Below are positions 36,584 through 45,928 of a stretch of 64,000 bases of DNA, one piece after another (within the stretch, counting starts at the first letter, position 1; every line of letters starts with the position of its first letter). The stretch comes from Undibacterium paludis. Lineage in GTDB: Bacteria > Pseudomonadota > Gammaproteobacteria > Burkholderiales > Burkholderiaceae_D. Under the pieces are notes generated by a model. That model was not told the DNA's origin. It made no database searches and saw only the letters and a list, made by a program, of their open reading frames with translations. The position numbers and the translations under genes are program-made. Location: positions 186,001 through 250,000 of the forward strand of contig NZ_JAKZHX010000012.1 in the NCBI RefSeq assembly GCF_022568815.1. Direction: 5' to 3'.

Positions 36584-38764
36584 TTAAAGTTTGAAATTCA
36601 AGCGCACACTCAAAAGGGTGTGGGATTTGTTGAGGTTTTGCTGCCGCACTATGCCATCGATGCTGGCATATTCCGTCACGCTGACTCTGCTGTCTGCCAG
36701 GACGTTTGCCACATTGATCGTCAGCCTGGTTTCAGGAGTGAATTTCCAGATGGCACCCGCATTCAGGCTAAATTCCCGGGGGGAGAAAATGCGCTGTTGT
36801 GCATTCACACGTACCCAGTTACCAGGCATCCAGTTGGCATCAATATCCAGTTTTAAAGGCCAGGCTTTGGCGGTGTAGCTCGCACCCAGTTTGGCATTCC
36901 ATGGTGTTTGCTTGTCAGTCAGCATGTCCAGCCCTGAACGCATATTTACCCTGGAATCGGCCAGCCCAAAGCCTGCACGCACGCTGGCATCTGGTGCCCG
37001 TGCATTCAGGTCACGCAAAGCCAGCTGCAATTCCATGTCGATGCCATGCACACTGGCATCCCCAAAATTCACCGGACGACTCACATAGCGTGCCTGATTT
37101 GACCAGGCCACATTGTCGAGTCGTATTTCCGAGCCACGCTTTTTATCGATATCCCGTGTGTACAGCCCTATGGATAGCAGGCTATTCGCAGCCAGATCAT
37201 ATTCGTAAGTGAGATTGATGCTCAAGGCGCGCTCAGGCTGTAAATCAGGATTGCCAGAACTGTCCGCCGTTTCTATGCCATTTGCAATACACACACGATT
37301 TGCCATGCAAGGAGCCAAAGTATTAATGACAGGGCGTTGCATCAAATCGCCGGAGTGTGGTGCATTAAACGAGCGTGCCAGACTAAAGCGCACTCTTTGA
37401 TCACCATCTGCATTCAGTTTTTTTTGTACATGCATGGATGGCGACAGCACACGGTAGAGCGCACGGGTGTGATAATTCTGCTCTTGCAGATCCAGTTCTG
37501 TCTGTTCCCCGGATACACCCATATTCAAGAACAGACTATCACCAGGGCGCCAGTCATCTTGCAAAAACCAGCGGGTTTTGGTTTCGACCAGACTATAAGG
37601 CGCATTGAATTCATCAAGACCAATGTCACGATTGCCGTTAAGCCAGTGCTTTTCATCAGAGCTATCACTACTGCGTGTCAGATGCATGCCGGCCTTGATT
37701 TCATGGACATCGGCCAGCACGGTTTTATAGTCAAGCTTGAATGTATCTGCATTGCCTGAGCTATCTGCAGCACTACGGCGCAGGCTGATTCCAGGGCCGC
37801 TGCGGTATTCATTCCTGACTGTTTCGTTGCGGCCACGGTGACGGTTTGCTTGCCCTAGTAGTGTTAGCTGACTTTGTTCATCAAGACGAAAAGTCCAGCT
37901 CAGCGGCAGGCTCAGTGTTTCGGTATTTCCATGAAAAACTTCATTCATCTCCAGGCTGCTGCCATTATCCCATGTGCGAATATCTGCATTTTCCCAAGTG
38001 CTGGTGCTGGCATTAATAGCTGGCGAAAAGACGATCTGGTAACGCTGGCCGGGGCGCCAGATAATATTTCCTGATACACCCAGAGTTGCAAAGCGGTTGC
38101 TTGTCGCAAGCTGTCCTTGCAGTTGCTGTGTCATGCCAGGCAGCGAGGAGACAGAAGTCTGGCTCAGACTGCTATTACTCTCCATGGTTTTGTAGGAGGA
38201 AGACATTTGCATATTCATGCTTAGAATATCTTCATCTTTTCCACGGCTCAAAGACGAAGAAATACTGACACCTGATTGACCTGCACTGCTATTGTAAGCA
38301 GCCCTTAGGTCTATCTTTTTCTGCTCGGGTATGATTTTGCGGGTGATGATATTGATGGTGCCAGCAATACCATAGGGGCCAAATTCAGCGACTGTGGTCT
38401 TGATGATTTCAATTTTATCGACAAGTTGCAAATCAAGGTCTGCGGGATTCTGATTTTTGGCGGGGGGCAAACCATCGATCAAAAATTGCGTATAGGCAGG
38501 GTCGCGAAGTGCGCCCAAAGTGCTGGGCAGCCCTGGTTCGCGCGCCAGCAAATCACCGACCTTCTCGACGCCACTTTCTTCTATGCGCTTGCGGCTTATT
38601 GTCATTTTGCCCGCGGTAGAGTCTCGTCTGGCATTCATATCAGTTTGCCCACCAGTCACGACGACTTGTTGCGGTATGGTTTGTTCCAGCGGTGCTTCAC
38701 CTGCCTTTGTGCCAGGTGTCAGCAAAGCCAGAGTCAGGCCACAGACAAGAGTTGACCTGGTCAA
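36584..38764 (-). CDS. TonB-dependent outer-membrane receptor
   Basis: The 726-residue protein has a signal peptide (TLVCGLTLALLTPGTKAG), a plug domain (KVGDLLAREPGLPSTLGALRDPAYTQFLIDGLP, DKIEIIKTTVAEFGPYGIAGTINIITRK) and a long beta-barrel. It ends LLSVRLNFKL, the expected aromatic/hydrophobic C-terminal strand. The start is an unusual TTG at 38764 with no strong ribosome site; upstream codons stay open but give no ATG. Ligands may be iron chelates, vitamin B12 or sugars. No siderophore, heme or ABC genes are adjacent, so the ligand is unknown. It is convergent to atpC. Confidence 0.88.
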   Translation of the reverse strand: MTRSTLVCGLTLALLTPGTKAGEAPLEQTIPQQVVVTGGQTDMNARRDSTAGKMTISRKRIEESGVEKVGDLLAREPGLPSTLGALRDPAYTQFLIDGLPPAKNQNPADLDLQLVDKIEIIKTTVAEFGPYGIAGTINIITRKIIPEQKKIDLRAAYNSSAGQSGVSISSSLSRGKDEDILSMNMQMSSSYKTMESNSSLSQTSVSSLPGMTQQLQGQLATSNRFATLGVSGNIIWRPGQRYQIVFSPAINASTSTWENADIRTWDNGSSLEMNEVFHGNTETLSLPLSWTFRLDEQSQLTLLGQANRHRGRNETVRNEYRSGPGISLRRSAADSSGNADTFKLDYKTVLADVHEIKAGMHLTRSSDSSDEKHWLNGNRDIGLDEFNAPYSLVETKTRWFLQDDWRPGDSLFLNMGVSGEQTELDLQEQNYHTRALYRVLSPSMHVQKKLNADGDQRVRFSLARSFNAPHSGDLMQRPVINTLAPCMANRVCIANGIETADSSGNPDLQPERALSINLTYEYDLAANSLLSIGLYTRDIDKKRGSEIRLDNVAWSNQARYVSRPVNFGDASVHGIDMELQLALRDLNARAPDASVRAGFGLADSRVNMRSGLDMLTDKQTPWNAKLGASYTAKAWPLKLDIDANWMPGNWVRVNAQQRIFSPREFSLNAGAIWKFTPETRLTINVANVLADSRVSVTEYASIDGIVRQQNLNKSHTLLSVRLNFKL

Positions 38765-38846
38765 AACTGTATACTCATAGTGTTGGGGCAGAGACTTGAT
38801 GTTGATTTTGATCTGCCTGTCATAATCAAAACTATTGTAAATTAGC

Positions 38847-38962
38847 TAGGACTTACGCGAAACCGCCCCAGCTGCGTTGCAGCTCCCGCATTTAGCAAAT
38901 TCGGTACTAAAGTACTGTCTTCGTCGCTGACGTCTTGCTGGGACAATTTTGCTTAAGTCCTA
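38847..38962. repeat. TAGGACTT palindromic element, copy 2 (family A)
   Basis: This is the most complete copy, 116 bp. The left end TAGGACTTACGCGAAACC mirrors the right end, whose complement reads TAGGACTTAAGCAAAATT; similarity runs 26 bases. Inside are GCGTTGCAGC and a small GGTACT...AGTACT dyad. It lies in the 302-base gap between the TonB receptor and the CoA-binding protein genes, which otherwise shows nothing supportable. Confidence 0.75.
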
Positions 38963-39066
38963 TTAGCAAAACAGGACATTAGCAATTACCCAATATGAGT
39001 GTCAATAACAAACACGCGATAGATGACAGACTCGCGGATAATCTCAAAAAGTGAAAGCAGGATAAT

Positions 39067-39486
39067 ATGGCTACAAATCAAACTGACTTGATCGCCAGCA
39101 TATTGAATAAAAGTAAAATCATTGCCGTCGTCGGCCTGTCCTCAAAAACTTCGCGCCCCAGTCATGGCGTGGCTGCCTATATGCAGGCACATGGTTATCG
39201 CATCATCCCTGTCAATCCGCGTGAGGCAGGGAATATCATACTGGGTGAGTATTGTTATGCCGACCTCATCACCGCCGCAGAAGAACACCGTATCGATATC
39301 GTTGATTGCTTCCGCAACGCGGCGGACATTCCACCCATCGTGGAAGAGGCGATACAGATAGCGGCGCCTTACCTGTGGATGCAATTGGGCATCGTCAATG
39401 AAATTGCTGCTGCCAGGGCAGAATCAGCGGGTATCAAAGTCGTCATGGATAAATGCATCAAGATAGAGCACCTTTACCAGCGTTGA
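39067..39486 (+). CDS. CoA-binding domain protein (YccU-like)
   Basis: The 139-residue protein is a single Rossmann-type CoA-binding domain: IAVVGLSSKTSRPSHGVAAYMQAHGYRIIPVNPREAGNIILGE, then DIVDCFRNAADIPPIVEEAI and WMQLGIVNEIAAARAESAGIKVVMDKCIKIEH. It corresponds to the N-terminal domain of succinyl-CoA synthetase alpha in fold but is free-standing. Members are soluble and widely conserved with no settled function. It stands alone on the plus strand. Confidence 0.88.
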   Translation: MATNQTDLIASILNKSKIIAVVGLSSKTSRPSHGVAAYMQAHGYRIIPVNPREAGNIILGEYCYADLITAAEEHRIDIVDCFRNAADIPPIVEEAIQIAAPYLWMQLGIVNEIAAARAESAGIKVVMDKCIKIEHLYQR

Positions 39487-39568
39487 TATTGCAGATGATG
39501 TCGATCGCTGGCCCTTGCACTTAAGTATTTCGCAGGCGTGATTTCATCATGGACTCAAGCATCAATGG

Positions 39569-40033
39569 TCATTCGTAAAAAGCCCGGTGCGGCTCTGTAT
39601 ATATCAGCTTTAATGACTTGAGCAGTTTGTATATGATAGCCGCCAGCAGTACGTAGGCATAACCAAGCAGCAGGCTGTATAAGCCGCCGATAATAAATAC
39701 ATTGAACAGGTCAGCGATATCCATGCTTCTGTTGTTGATGATCATCATGACCGCAGCACAAGTACCAAACGTCAGCGCCATGACGAATGGTGAAAAATGG
39801 CAATAGAAAACGAACTTGTCTTCGTCCAGTCGAAAAAAAACAATGCCGGACATCAGCAGCACCAGCAAATAAGGTATGCCGCCAATGATCATCGCCCCGA
39901 CCAGAAAGCGCGACAGTTCGCGCAGCGTTCCAAATTGCGCGAATGTGAAAGTGAGCAAGCTCAGGATGACGGGCAATAACAAGGATGCCAGATAATAAGT
40001 CTTCTTTCGCATCTTATGGGCAATGAATTTCAA
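39569..40033 (-). CDS. Hypothetical four-helix membrane protein
   Basis: The 154-residue product is not recognised. Four hydrophobic segments are visible: YYLASLLLPVILSLLTFTFA, FLVGAMIIGGIPYLLVLLMSGIVFF, FVMALTFGTCAAVMMII and LFNVFIIGGLYSLLLGYAYVLLAAIIY, with a short cytoplasmic tail. No motif suggests a transport or enzyme role. It is flanked by intergenic DNA on both sides and has no operon partner. Confidence 0.65.
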   Translation of the reverse strand: MKFIAHKMRKKTYYLASLLLPVILSLLTFTFAQFGTLRELSRFLVGAMIIGGIPYLLVLLMSGIVFFRLDEDKFVFYCHFSPFVMALTFGTCAAVMMIINNRSMDIADLFNVFIIGGLYSLLLGYAYVLLAAIIYKLLKSLKLIYTEPHRAFYE

Positions 40034-40170
40034 GCATACTTAAGGGATAAACAGTATGGCTGGATTTGGTTTGCATGCAGATTGTGGAGCTTTCATATTA
40101 TCATCAAAATAATTTCTCTGATCCAGGAGAACTTTCCTTTGTGAGCCAACAACAATGAATGGGGACTTGA

Positions 40171-40995
40171 ATGACAGTTGCAGACTTGTTTCGTGTAGGT
40201 AAAGGCTTTCAGGTCAGGGACGCCGACGCCAGTAAAAAATTGCTGGGCACGGCAGCTACTGAAAAGAATGGGGACAAGGCAGCCGACAAGCTGACCACCT
40301 TGAAGCTGGCTGAAGAAATTTCTGATCTGCAAAACCTCCTGTATGCAGGTCGTCAGTACAAGTTGCTTGTCATCCTGCAGGGTATGGATACCTCAGGCAA
40401 GGATGGTACGGTCAAAGGTGTATTCGGACAAATCAATCCTTTGGGGGCCCGTACGGTTGCCTTCAAGGCCCCGAGTACTGAAGAGAAGAACCACGATTAC
40501 CTCTGGCGTGTCCACAAAGAAGTGCCAGGCAATGGTGAGGTCGTCATTTTCAACCGCAGCCATTATGAGGATGTCCTGATCACCAGGGTACATAACTGGA
40601 TAGACCAGGCTGAATGCGAGCGACGTTATGCACAGATCAATGATTTCGAGCGCATGCTCAGTCAGACCGGTACAGTCATTCTGAAGTTTTTCCTGCACAT
40701 TTCCAGGGATGAGCAAAAAGCTCGGCTGGAAGAGCGCCTGGCTGACCCCGATAAGCACTGGAAATTCGACCCGCAAGACCTGGCCGAAAGAAAGTACTGG
40801 GCGGATTATCAAAAGGCGTATGAAAGAGCGATTCTGGCGACGGACTGTGACCACGCACCCTGGTATATCATCCCGGCAGATTCCAAGACCCATAGGAACC
40901 TGGCCATTGCCAGTATCGTCCAGGAAAAACTGGTCAGCATGAAACTGAACTATCCGCCTGGCAATCCCGAATACAGCAAGATCAAGGTTGAATGA
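40171..40995 (+). CDS. ppk2: Polyphosphate kinase 2 family protein (polyphosphate:nucleotide phosphotransferase)
   Basis: The 274-residue one-domain PPK2 has Walker A GMDTSGKDG (about residues 70-78), Walker B region GNGEVVIFNRSHYEDVLITRVH, and the lid-type DEQKARLEERLADPDKHWKFDPQDLAERKYWADYQKAYERA. Such enzymes move phosphate from polyphosphate to AMP, ADP or GDP. The length and the LADPDKHWKF segment suggest the short AMP/ADP-active class, but the substrate needs an assay. Its last four bases overlap the start of the SGNH hydrolase gene. Confidence 0.88.
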   Translation: MTVADLFRVGKGFQVRDADASKKLLGTAATEKNGDKAADKLTTLKLAEEISDLQNLLYAGRQYKLLVILQGMDTSGKDGTVKGVFGQINPLGARTVAFKAPSTEEKNHDYLWRVHKEVPGNGEVVIFNRSHYEDVLITRVHNWIDQAECERRYAQINDFERMLSQTGTVILKFFLHISRDEQKARLEERLADPDKHWKFDPQDLAERKYWADYQKAYERAILATDCDHAPWYIIPADSKTHRNLAIASIVQEKLVSMKLNYPPGNPEYSKIKVE

Positions 40996-41750
40996 TCTCA
41001 ACTTATCTGCCTGAATTGCTGGCCCTGCCGTTGTATCCCTTGCTGGTCTGGCAGGGGCGTCGCACCCGCGCAGTCACGCCGCGTTTGCCGGAAGCCAGTG
41101 GTTTGCCCTATGGTCAGGCGGGAGCATGGGACAGTGATCGCAGGTTGCGCCTGCTTGGCATAGGTGAGTCGCCGGTGGCCGGAGTAGGGGTCCATACTTA
41201 TCAACAGGCAATCACGGCGCAATTGGCCCAGTGTCTGTCTGACAGTCTGAAGCGCAATGTCGAATGGGTGGCGGTCGGACAAAATGGAGCAAAGTTGGCA
41301 GATGCACAAGCCAACTTGCAGAAAGCTTTACCCGATCTGGCTACCGGGCAAGACTGGGATGTGGTGTTGCTTGCCTTTGGTGTCAATGACACCAGCAGTT
41401 TTTGCTTGCCACACCGTTACCGGCAAGAATTGGCCGGGCTTGTTGATATCTTGCAGAAGTCACAAAAGTCACAAATGCGCATTATTGTTTCTGGAGTTCC
41501 TCCCATGCAATATTTCCCGGCCTTGCCATGGCCTCTGCGTACGGTCCTGGGGGTGAAAGCGCGGGTTCTGGATCAGGTGGTTTGTCATTTTGCTAGCAAT
41601 AAGCCAGAAGTCTTGCATTTGACTATGCAAATGGATTTTAAAGATAAGCGCCTGATGGCCGAAGATGGCTACCATCCGTCAGCACTTGGCAACACAATCT
41701 GGGCACGCCAATTATCGCAAGTATTTCTTGAAAATCGTCAAGAAAAATAA
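40992..41750 (+). CDS. SGNH/GDSL-type hydrolase
   Basis: The 252-residue protein has the SGNH blocks: block I written LGIGESPVAGVGV (Ser nucleophile, with GES in place of GDS), the glycine block AVGQNGAKLAD, block III FGVNDTSSF (Asn of the oxyanion hole) and block V DGYHPSALGN (catalytic Asp-His). The N-terminal LPELLALPLYPLLVWQG could anchor it weakly or be a short signal. Family members are esterases or acyltransferases. It overlaps the PPK2 gene by ATGA, so the two are co-translated; no functional link is known to me. Confidence 0.82.
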   Translation: MISTYLPELLALPLYPLLVWQGRRTRAVTPRLPEASGLPYGQAGAWDSDRRLRLLGIGESPVAGVGVHTYQQAITAQLAQCLSDSLKRNVEWVAVGQNGAKLADAQANLQKALPDLATGQDWDVVLLAFGVNDTSSFCLPHRYRQELAGLVDILQKSQKSQMRIIVSGVPPMQYFPALPWPLRTVLGVKARVLDQVVCHFASNKPEVLHLTMQMDFKDKRLMAEDGYHPSALGNTIWARQLSQVFLENRQEK

Positions 41751-41764
41751 TTGTAGTTTGCTAC

Positions 41765-41933
41765 TTATGCACAATTAAGCCTGCCTGCTATTTATCCACA
41801 AAATTCGATAATTATTAGAAATTACGGATCACTATCAATAAAATCAATGACTTATGTAGCTTTCCTGTTAACCGAATTTAAAAATAATCAGTAAACCGGC
41901 ATTTTGTCATTTCTATCCACAAAGTTATCCACA
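41765..41933 (+). promoter_or_regulatory. DnaA-box cluster upstream of hemE
   Basis: The 352-base gap between the SGNH hydrolase and hemE is A/T-rich. It holds TTATGCACA (41765-41773), TTATCCACA (41792-41800), CTATCCACA (41913-41921, one mismatch) and TTATCCACA (41925-41933), all in the same orientation. Single boxes also occur inside several genes of this window, so only the clustering is notable. No other feature is supported in the gap. Confidence 0.5.
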
Positions 41934-42102
41934 GTTTATTCCTGGAAAAATTTGCCAGAAATAGTGGCACTTCATCACGCTTCTTATTGCAGATCAGGTG
42001 CCGATACGGGCCGCATAGGCGATAATGTCACTTATACAGAAATTGACAGCATGCGCTCCCATCATCCTGGAATAAAAAGGCGCAGCATTACCGAAAGCTC
42101 TT

Positions 42103-43185
42103 ATGTCCCTGAATTTTGCTCCACTCAAAAACGATACCTTCCTGAAAGCCTTGCTGCGTCAGGAAACCGATTACACCCCATTATGGCTGATGCGCCAGGC
42201 AGGCCGTTATCTGCCGGAATACCGCGCCACCCGCAAGGGGGCGGGTTCTTTTTTGAGCCTGGCAAAAAATCCCGATTTTGCCACTGAAGTGACTTTGCAA
42301 CCGATAGATCGCTATGGCCTGGATGCTGCCATCCTGTTTTCTGACATTCTGACCGTGCCTGACGCCATGGGCCTGGGCCTGTATTTTGAAGAGGGCGAAG
42401 GTCCCAAATTCGAGCGGCCGCTCAAAGATGAAAAAGACGTCATGGCATTGAAAGTGCCAGAAGCTGGCAGCCTGCAATATGTGTTTGATGCCGTAACGCA
42501 AATCCGCACGGCTCTTGATGGCCGCGTGCCACTGATCGGTTTTTCCGGCAGTCCCTGGACGCTGGCCTGCTATATGGTGGAAGGCCAGGGCTCACGCGAC
42601 TTCCATACCGTCAAGAGCATGATGTACAAGCGCCCGGACCTGATGCACCATATCCTGCGCGTCAATGCCGATGCTGTCGCTGCTTACCTGAATGCACAAA
42701 TCGACGCAGGCGCCCAGGCCGTGATGATTTTCGACAGCTGGGGCGGGGCGCTGGCGGATGCCGAGTACCAGCAATTCTCCCTGTCTTATATGCGCGACAT
42801 CGTTGGTCAGTTGCAAAAAGAGAAGGATGGCCAGCGTATTCCAGCCATCGTCTTCACCAAAGGTGGTGGTTTGTGGCTGGAGCAGATCGCTGACATCGGC
42901 GCGGATGCCGTCGGCCTGGACTGGACCGTCAATCTTGGCCAGGCACGCGCCAGGGTCGGTGACAAAGTCGCGCTGCAAGGCAATCTTGACCCCGCTGTAC
43001 TGTTTGCCGAACCTGAACAAATCCGTCAGCAGGTGATCGCCGCTCTGGATGCCTATGGCAAGCCGGCAGCCGGTCATGGCCATGTATTTAACCTTGGTCA
43101 CGGAATCTCCCAGTTCACACCGGTGGAATCAGTCAGTGTGCTGGTAGAAACCGTGCATGAATACAGCCGCAAGCAACGTGGCTGA
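42103..43185 (+). CDS. hemE: Uroporphyrinogen decarboxylase
   Basis: The 360-residue enzyme converts uroporphyrinogen III to coproporphyrinogen III in heme synthesis. The active-site stretch [20 protein letters not shown] (about residues 25-44) with its arginines is intact, as are [14 protein letters not shown] (Asp that holds the pyrroles), [15 protein letters not shown] and the ending [12 protein letters not shown]. Length is normal. It lies 918 bp... downstream of a DnaA-box cluster and upstream of priA, an order seen in other Burkholderiales. Confidence 0.96.
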   Translation: MSLNFAPLKNDTFLKALLRQETDYTPLWLMRQAGRYLPEYRATRKGAGSFLSLAKNPDFATEVTLQPIDRYGLDAAILFSDILTVPDAMGLGLYFEEGEGPKFERPLKDEKDVMALKVPEAGSLQYVFDAVTQIRTALDGRVPLIGFSGSPWTLACYMVEGQGSRDFHTVKSMMYKRPDLMHHILRVNADAVAAYLNAQIDAGAQAVMIFDSWGGALADAEYQQFSLSYMRDIVGQLQKEKDGQRIPAIVFTKGGGLWLEQIADIGADAVGLDWTVNLGQARARVGDKVALQGNLDPAVLFAEPEQIRQQVIAALDAYGKPAAGHGHVFNLGHGISQFTPVESVSVLVETVHEYSRKQRG

Positions 43186-43419
43186 GGTGCATTGAAATTG
43201 CACTGATAGTTGAATAAGCTGGCTGACGCAACACAAGTATATTTAATTTATACGGTTTTTCTCCCGTATGGTGCGGCTGTCAGCTTGATTGCTCATGCCT
43301 TCAGTGCAAAAAGATTGCTGAATCATTCGCTGATAAAACAGCAAGAGCCCGACAGGCACGCCCTTGCTTCATGTTGCTGTGCAAAACATAGCATTGGTGT
43401 GCTTTTCCAGCCGGAATAC

Positions 43420-43681
43420 TGTGGAAAACCAATAAAACAGATGCATTGAATTTTTGCATTTATATGCACATTTTCTGTCACTTATGCACAAAATCGGGGC
43501 GATAAAAAAATAATTTGTAAAAATTTTTTTGTTCCCAGGCATTTTTTATAAGTCATTGATTTTAAACGATTTAAATCTTTGCTTATGGATAGGGTATTTT
43601 GCGTAAACCCCCGTAAACGCTAGCGAAAACCGATGTCAAGAGACCTTTCTCCACAAAGTTATCCACAGAAACTGTGGATAT
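43420..43681. promoter_or_regulatory. DnaA-box cluster and A/T-rich segment upstream of priA
   Basis: The 554-base gap between hemE and priA contains TTTTCCACA (minus strand, 43420-43428), ATATGCACA (43462-43470), TTATGCACA (43482-43490), TTATCCACA (43659-43667) and ATATCCACA (minus, 43673-43681). Between them, about 43500-43580 is very A/T-rich with runs of A and T. The look is that of an origin or a DnaA-responsive promoter. An open frame at 43210-43449 in the same gap has no support. Confidence 0.5.
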
Positions 43682-43739
43682 GTAAAAAAGCCTTATGAAA
43701 TCAATACTTAGCGCTAGTTTTCAGGGTTACACCTAGATC

Positions 43740-45770
43740 GTGAAACAAGTCTATTTACGCGTTGTGCTCGATACGCCACTTGACACGAGCTTTGATTATT
43801 GCTGGTCTGCAGCAGACGATGAAGGAGGGCTGCTGCCACAAGCCGGGCAACTGGTGGCCCTGCCATTTGGTCGTCAGGAAGTCGTCGGTCTGATCCTGGA
43901 AGTGATGGCCGAGACAGATGTGCCTCCGGCCAAATTACGCGACGTGCTGGCTGTCAGGCATGAGTTGCCCGCCCTTAGCAGCCAGTGGCTGGAACTATGC
44001 CGTTTCGCTGCTGAGTATTATCAACGACCGCTGGGGGAAGTGGCCCTGCCAGCCTTGCCCAAAAACCTGAAGGCGATCAAGACGATCTCTTTGCAGCGTG
44101 CCATCAAAAAGCTGGCCAAGTTGCCGGTGCAGGATGATGTCAGGCCCGGTCCCGAACCCCGGCTTAACCCCGAGCAACAAGCTGCTGTTGATGCCGTGGT
44201 GCAGGCCCGGGGCTTTGCTCCACACTTGCTATTCGGGGTGACCGGCAGCGGCAAAACCGAGGTGTACTTGCAAAGTACAGCCCGCATACTGGCACAGTTA
44301 CCCGACGCTCAGGTGTTGATACTGGTGCCGGAAATCAATCTGACCCCGCAGCTGGAGTCGCATATACGGGCCCGTTTCCCTGGCCTGATGTTATCCACAC
44401 TGCATAGCGGCATGGCTGAAGGTGAGCGCTTGCTACATTGGCTAGCAGCACATACCGGTCGTGCGCGTATTGTACTTGGTACCAGACTGGCGATGCTGGC
44501 TTCGCTGCCGAACCTGAAACTGCTGATTATCGATGAAGAGCATGACCCTTCCTACAAGCAACAGGAAGGCCTGCGTTATTCGGCGCGCGACCTGGCAGTC
44601 TGGCGTGCCCACCAGCTTGCCATCCCGGTTTTGCTGGGGTCCGCGACGCCTTCGCTGGAAAGCTGGCAACGTGCCCAGACCAGACGGTATAACTTGCTGG
44701 AGCTGCGCGAGCGTGCCGTCCAGAATGCAGTCTTGCCCATCATCAAGATCATCAACCTGGAAAAAGAAAAACCCAGTGAAGGTTTGACGCAAAGACTGAT
44801 TAACGCGATAAATCTGCGTCTGGAGAAAGGTGAGCAATCACTACTCTTCCTGAACCGGCGGGGTTATGCGCCCGTGCTGGCTTGTGATGCCTGTGGCTGG
44901 ATCAGTGATTGCAGCCGTTGCACTGCGCATCTGGTCCTGCATAAAGGTGATCATCGCTTGCGTTGTCATCATTGCGGGTTGGAGCAACGCATACCGCGCG
45001 CCTGCCCGACCTGCGGCAATATCGATTTGCAACCGTTGGGGCGCGGTACCCAGCGGCTGGAAGAAAGTCTGGCCGCTTTCTTCCCGGCGGCCAGGGTATT
45101 TCGCATCGATGCCGACTCGACCAGGCTGAAGGGCAGCGCCGCTGCCGCCTTTGAACGTGTACATGCCGGTGAAGTCGACATCCTGATCGGTACACAGATG
45201 GTTGCCAAAGGGCATGATTTTAAGAACCTGACCCTGGTGGCTGCCCTCAATCCTGACGCAGCCCTGTTTTCACAAGACTATCGCGCCAGCGAACGCCTGT
45301 TTGCCCAGCTGATGCAGGTAGCTGGCCGGGCCGGACGGGCTGCGCAAGCAGAGGGGGGAAATGCTTCCGAAGTGCTGGTGCAGACCCGCTACCCCGATCA
45401 TCCTCTTTATCATGCGCTGATGGCGCACAACTACCCGGACTTTGCCAAGGACTTGCTGGCTGAGCGCCAGCAGGCACATATGCCGCCCTTCATGTATCAG
45501 GCCTTGTTGCGGGCAGAAGCCAGGGAACTGGAAACCGCAATCGCCTTCCTGAAACAGGCAGCAGTTTGCACTGAACACCAGGGCATCATGATCAATGACC
45601 CCATCCCCATGACCATGACGCGGGTGGCCAATGTGGACAGGGCGCAATTACTGGTGGAGTCGGTTTCGCGTCCGGCGCTGCAAGCCTTCGTCAAAGCCTG
45701 GATCGCTGATTTACGCTCCATGAAAAGCCGGGTAAGATGGTCAGTCGAAATCGACCCTGTGGATATCTGA
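43740..45770 (+). CDS. priA: Primosomal protein N' (replication restart helicase PriA)
   Basis: The 676-residue DEAH-type helicase restarts stalled forks. It starts with GTG. Seen are the N-terminal DNA-binding YLRVVLDTPLDTSFDY, Walker A GVTGSGKTEVY (about residues 163-173), Walker B IIDEEHDPSYK, the zinc-binding run of eight cysteines in CDACGWISDCSRC and CHHCG...CPTCGN, and helicase motifs GTQMVAKGHDFKNLTLV and QVAGRAGR. It is somewhat shorter than E. coli PriA (732) but complete. A DnaA-box cluster precedes it, which would link fork restart to initiation state; that is inference. Confidence 0.96.
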   Translation: MKQVYLRVVLDTPLDTSFDYCWSAADDEGGLLPQAGQLVALPFGRQEVVGLILEVMAETDVPPAKLRDVLAVRHELPALSSQWLELCRFAAEYYQRPLGEVALPALPKNLKAIKTISLQRAIKKLAKLPVQDDVRPGPEPRLNPEQQAAVDAVVQARGFAPHLLFGVTGSGKTEVYLQSTARILAQLPDAQVLILVPEINLTPQLESHIRARFPGLMLSTLHSGMAEGERLLHWLAAHTGRARIVLGTRLAMLASLPNLKLLIIDEEHDPSYKQQEGLRYSARDLAVWRAHQLAIPVLLGSATPSLESWQRAQTRRYNLLELRERAVQNAVLPIIKIINLEKEKPSEGLTQRLINAINLRLEKGEQSLLFLNRRGYAPVLACDACGWISDCSRCTAHLVLHKGDHRLRCHHCGLEQRIPRACPTCGNIDLQPLGRGTQRLEESLAAFFPAARVFRIDADSTRLKGSAAAAFERVHAGEVDILIGTQMVAKGHDFKNLTLVAALNPDAALFSQDYRASERLFAQLMQVAGRAGRAAQAEGGNASEVLVQTRYPDHPLYHALMAHNYPDFAKDLLAERQQAHMPPFMYQALLRAEARELETAIAFLKQAAVCTEHQGIMINDPIPMTMTRVANVDRAQLLVESVSRPALQAFVKAWIADLRSMKSRVRWSVEIDPVDI

Positions 45771-45928
45771 GTACTTTTCCACATCCGACCCACATGCAGA
45801 TCATTGATGGGCAAACGCATCTCACACTTTGCATATGCGCGGCTTGTGAATAACCACAATATGGGATGATGATGGCAATCAGTTAAAATCGGCGATTCCG
45901 ATCAATCAATGCATACCAAGATTGCGCC

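Noticed and set aside
43210-43449. 79-codon frame in the hemE-priA gap
   Set aside because: No ribosome site, no family likeness, and it covers A/T-rich regulatory DNA; its composition does not look coding.
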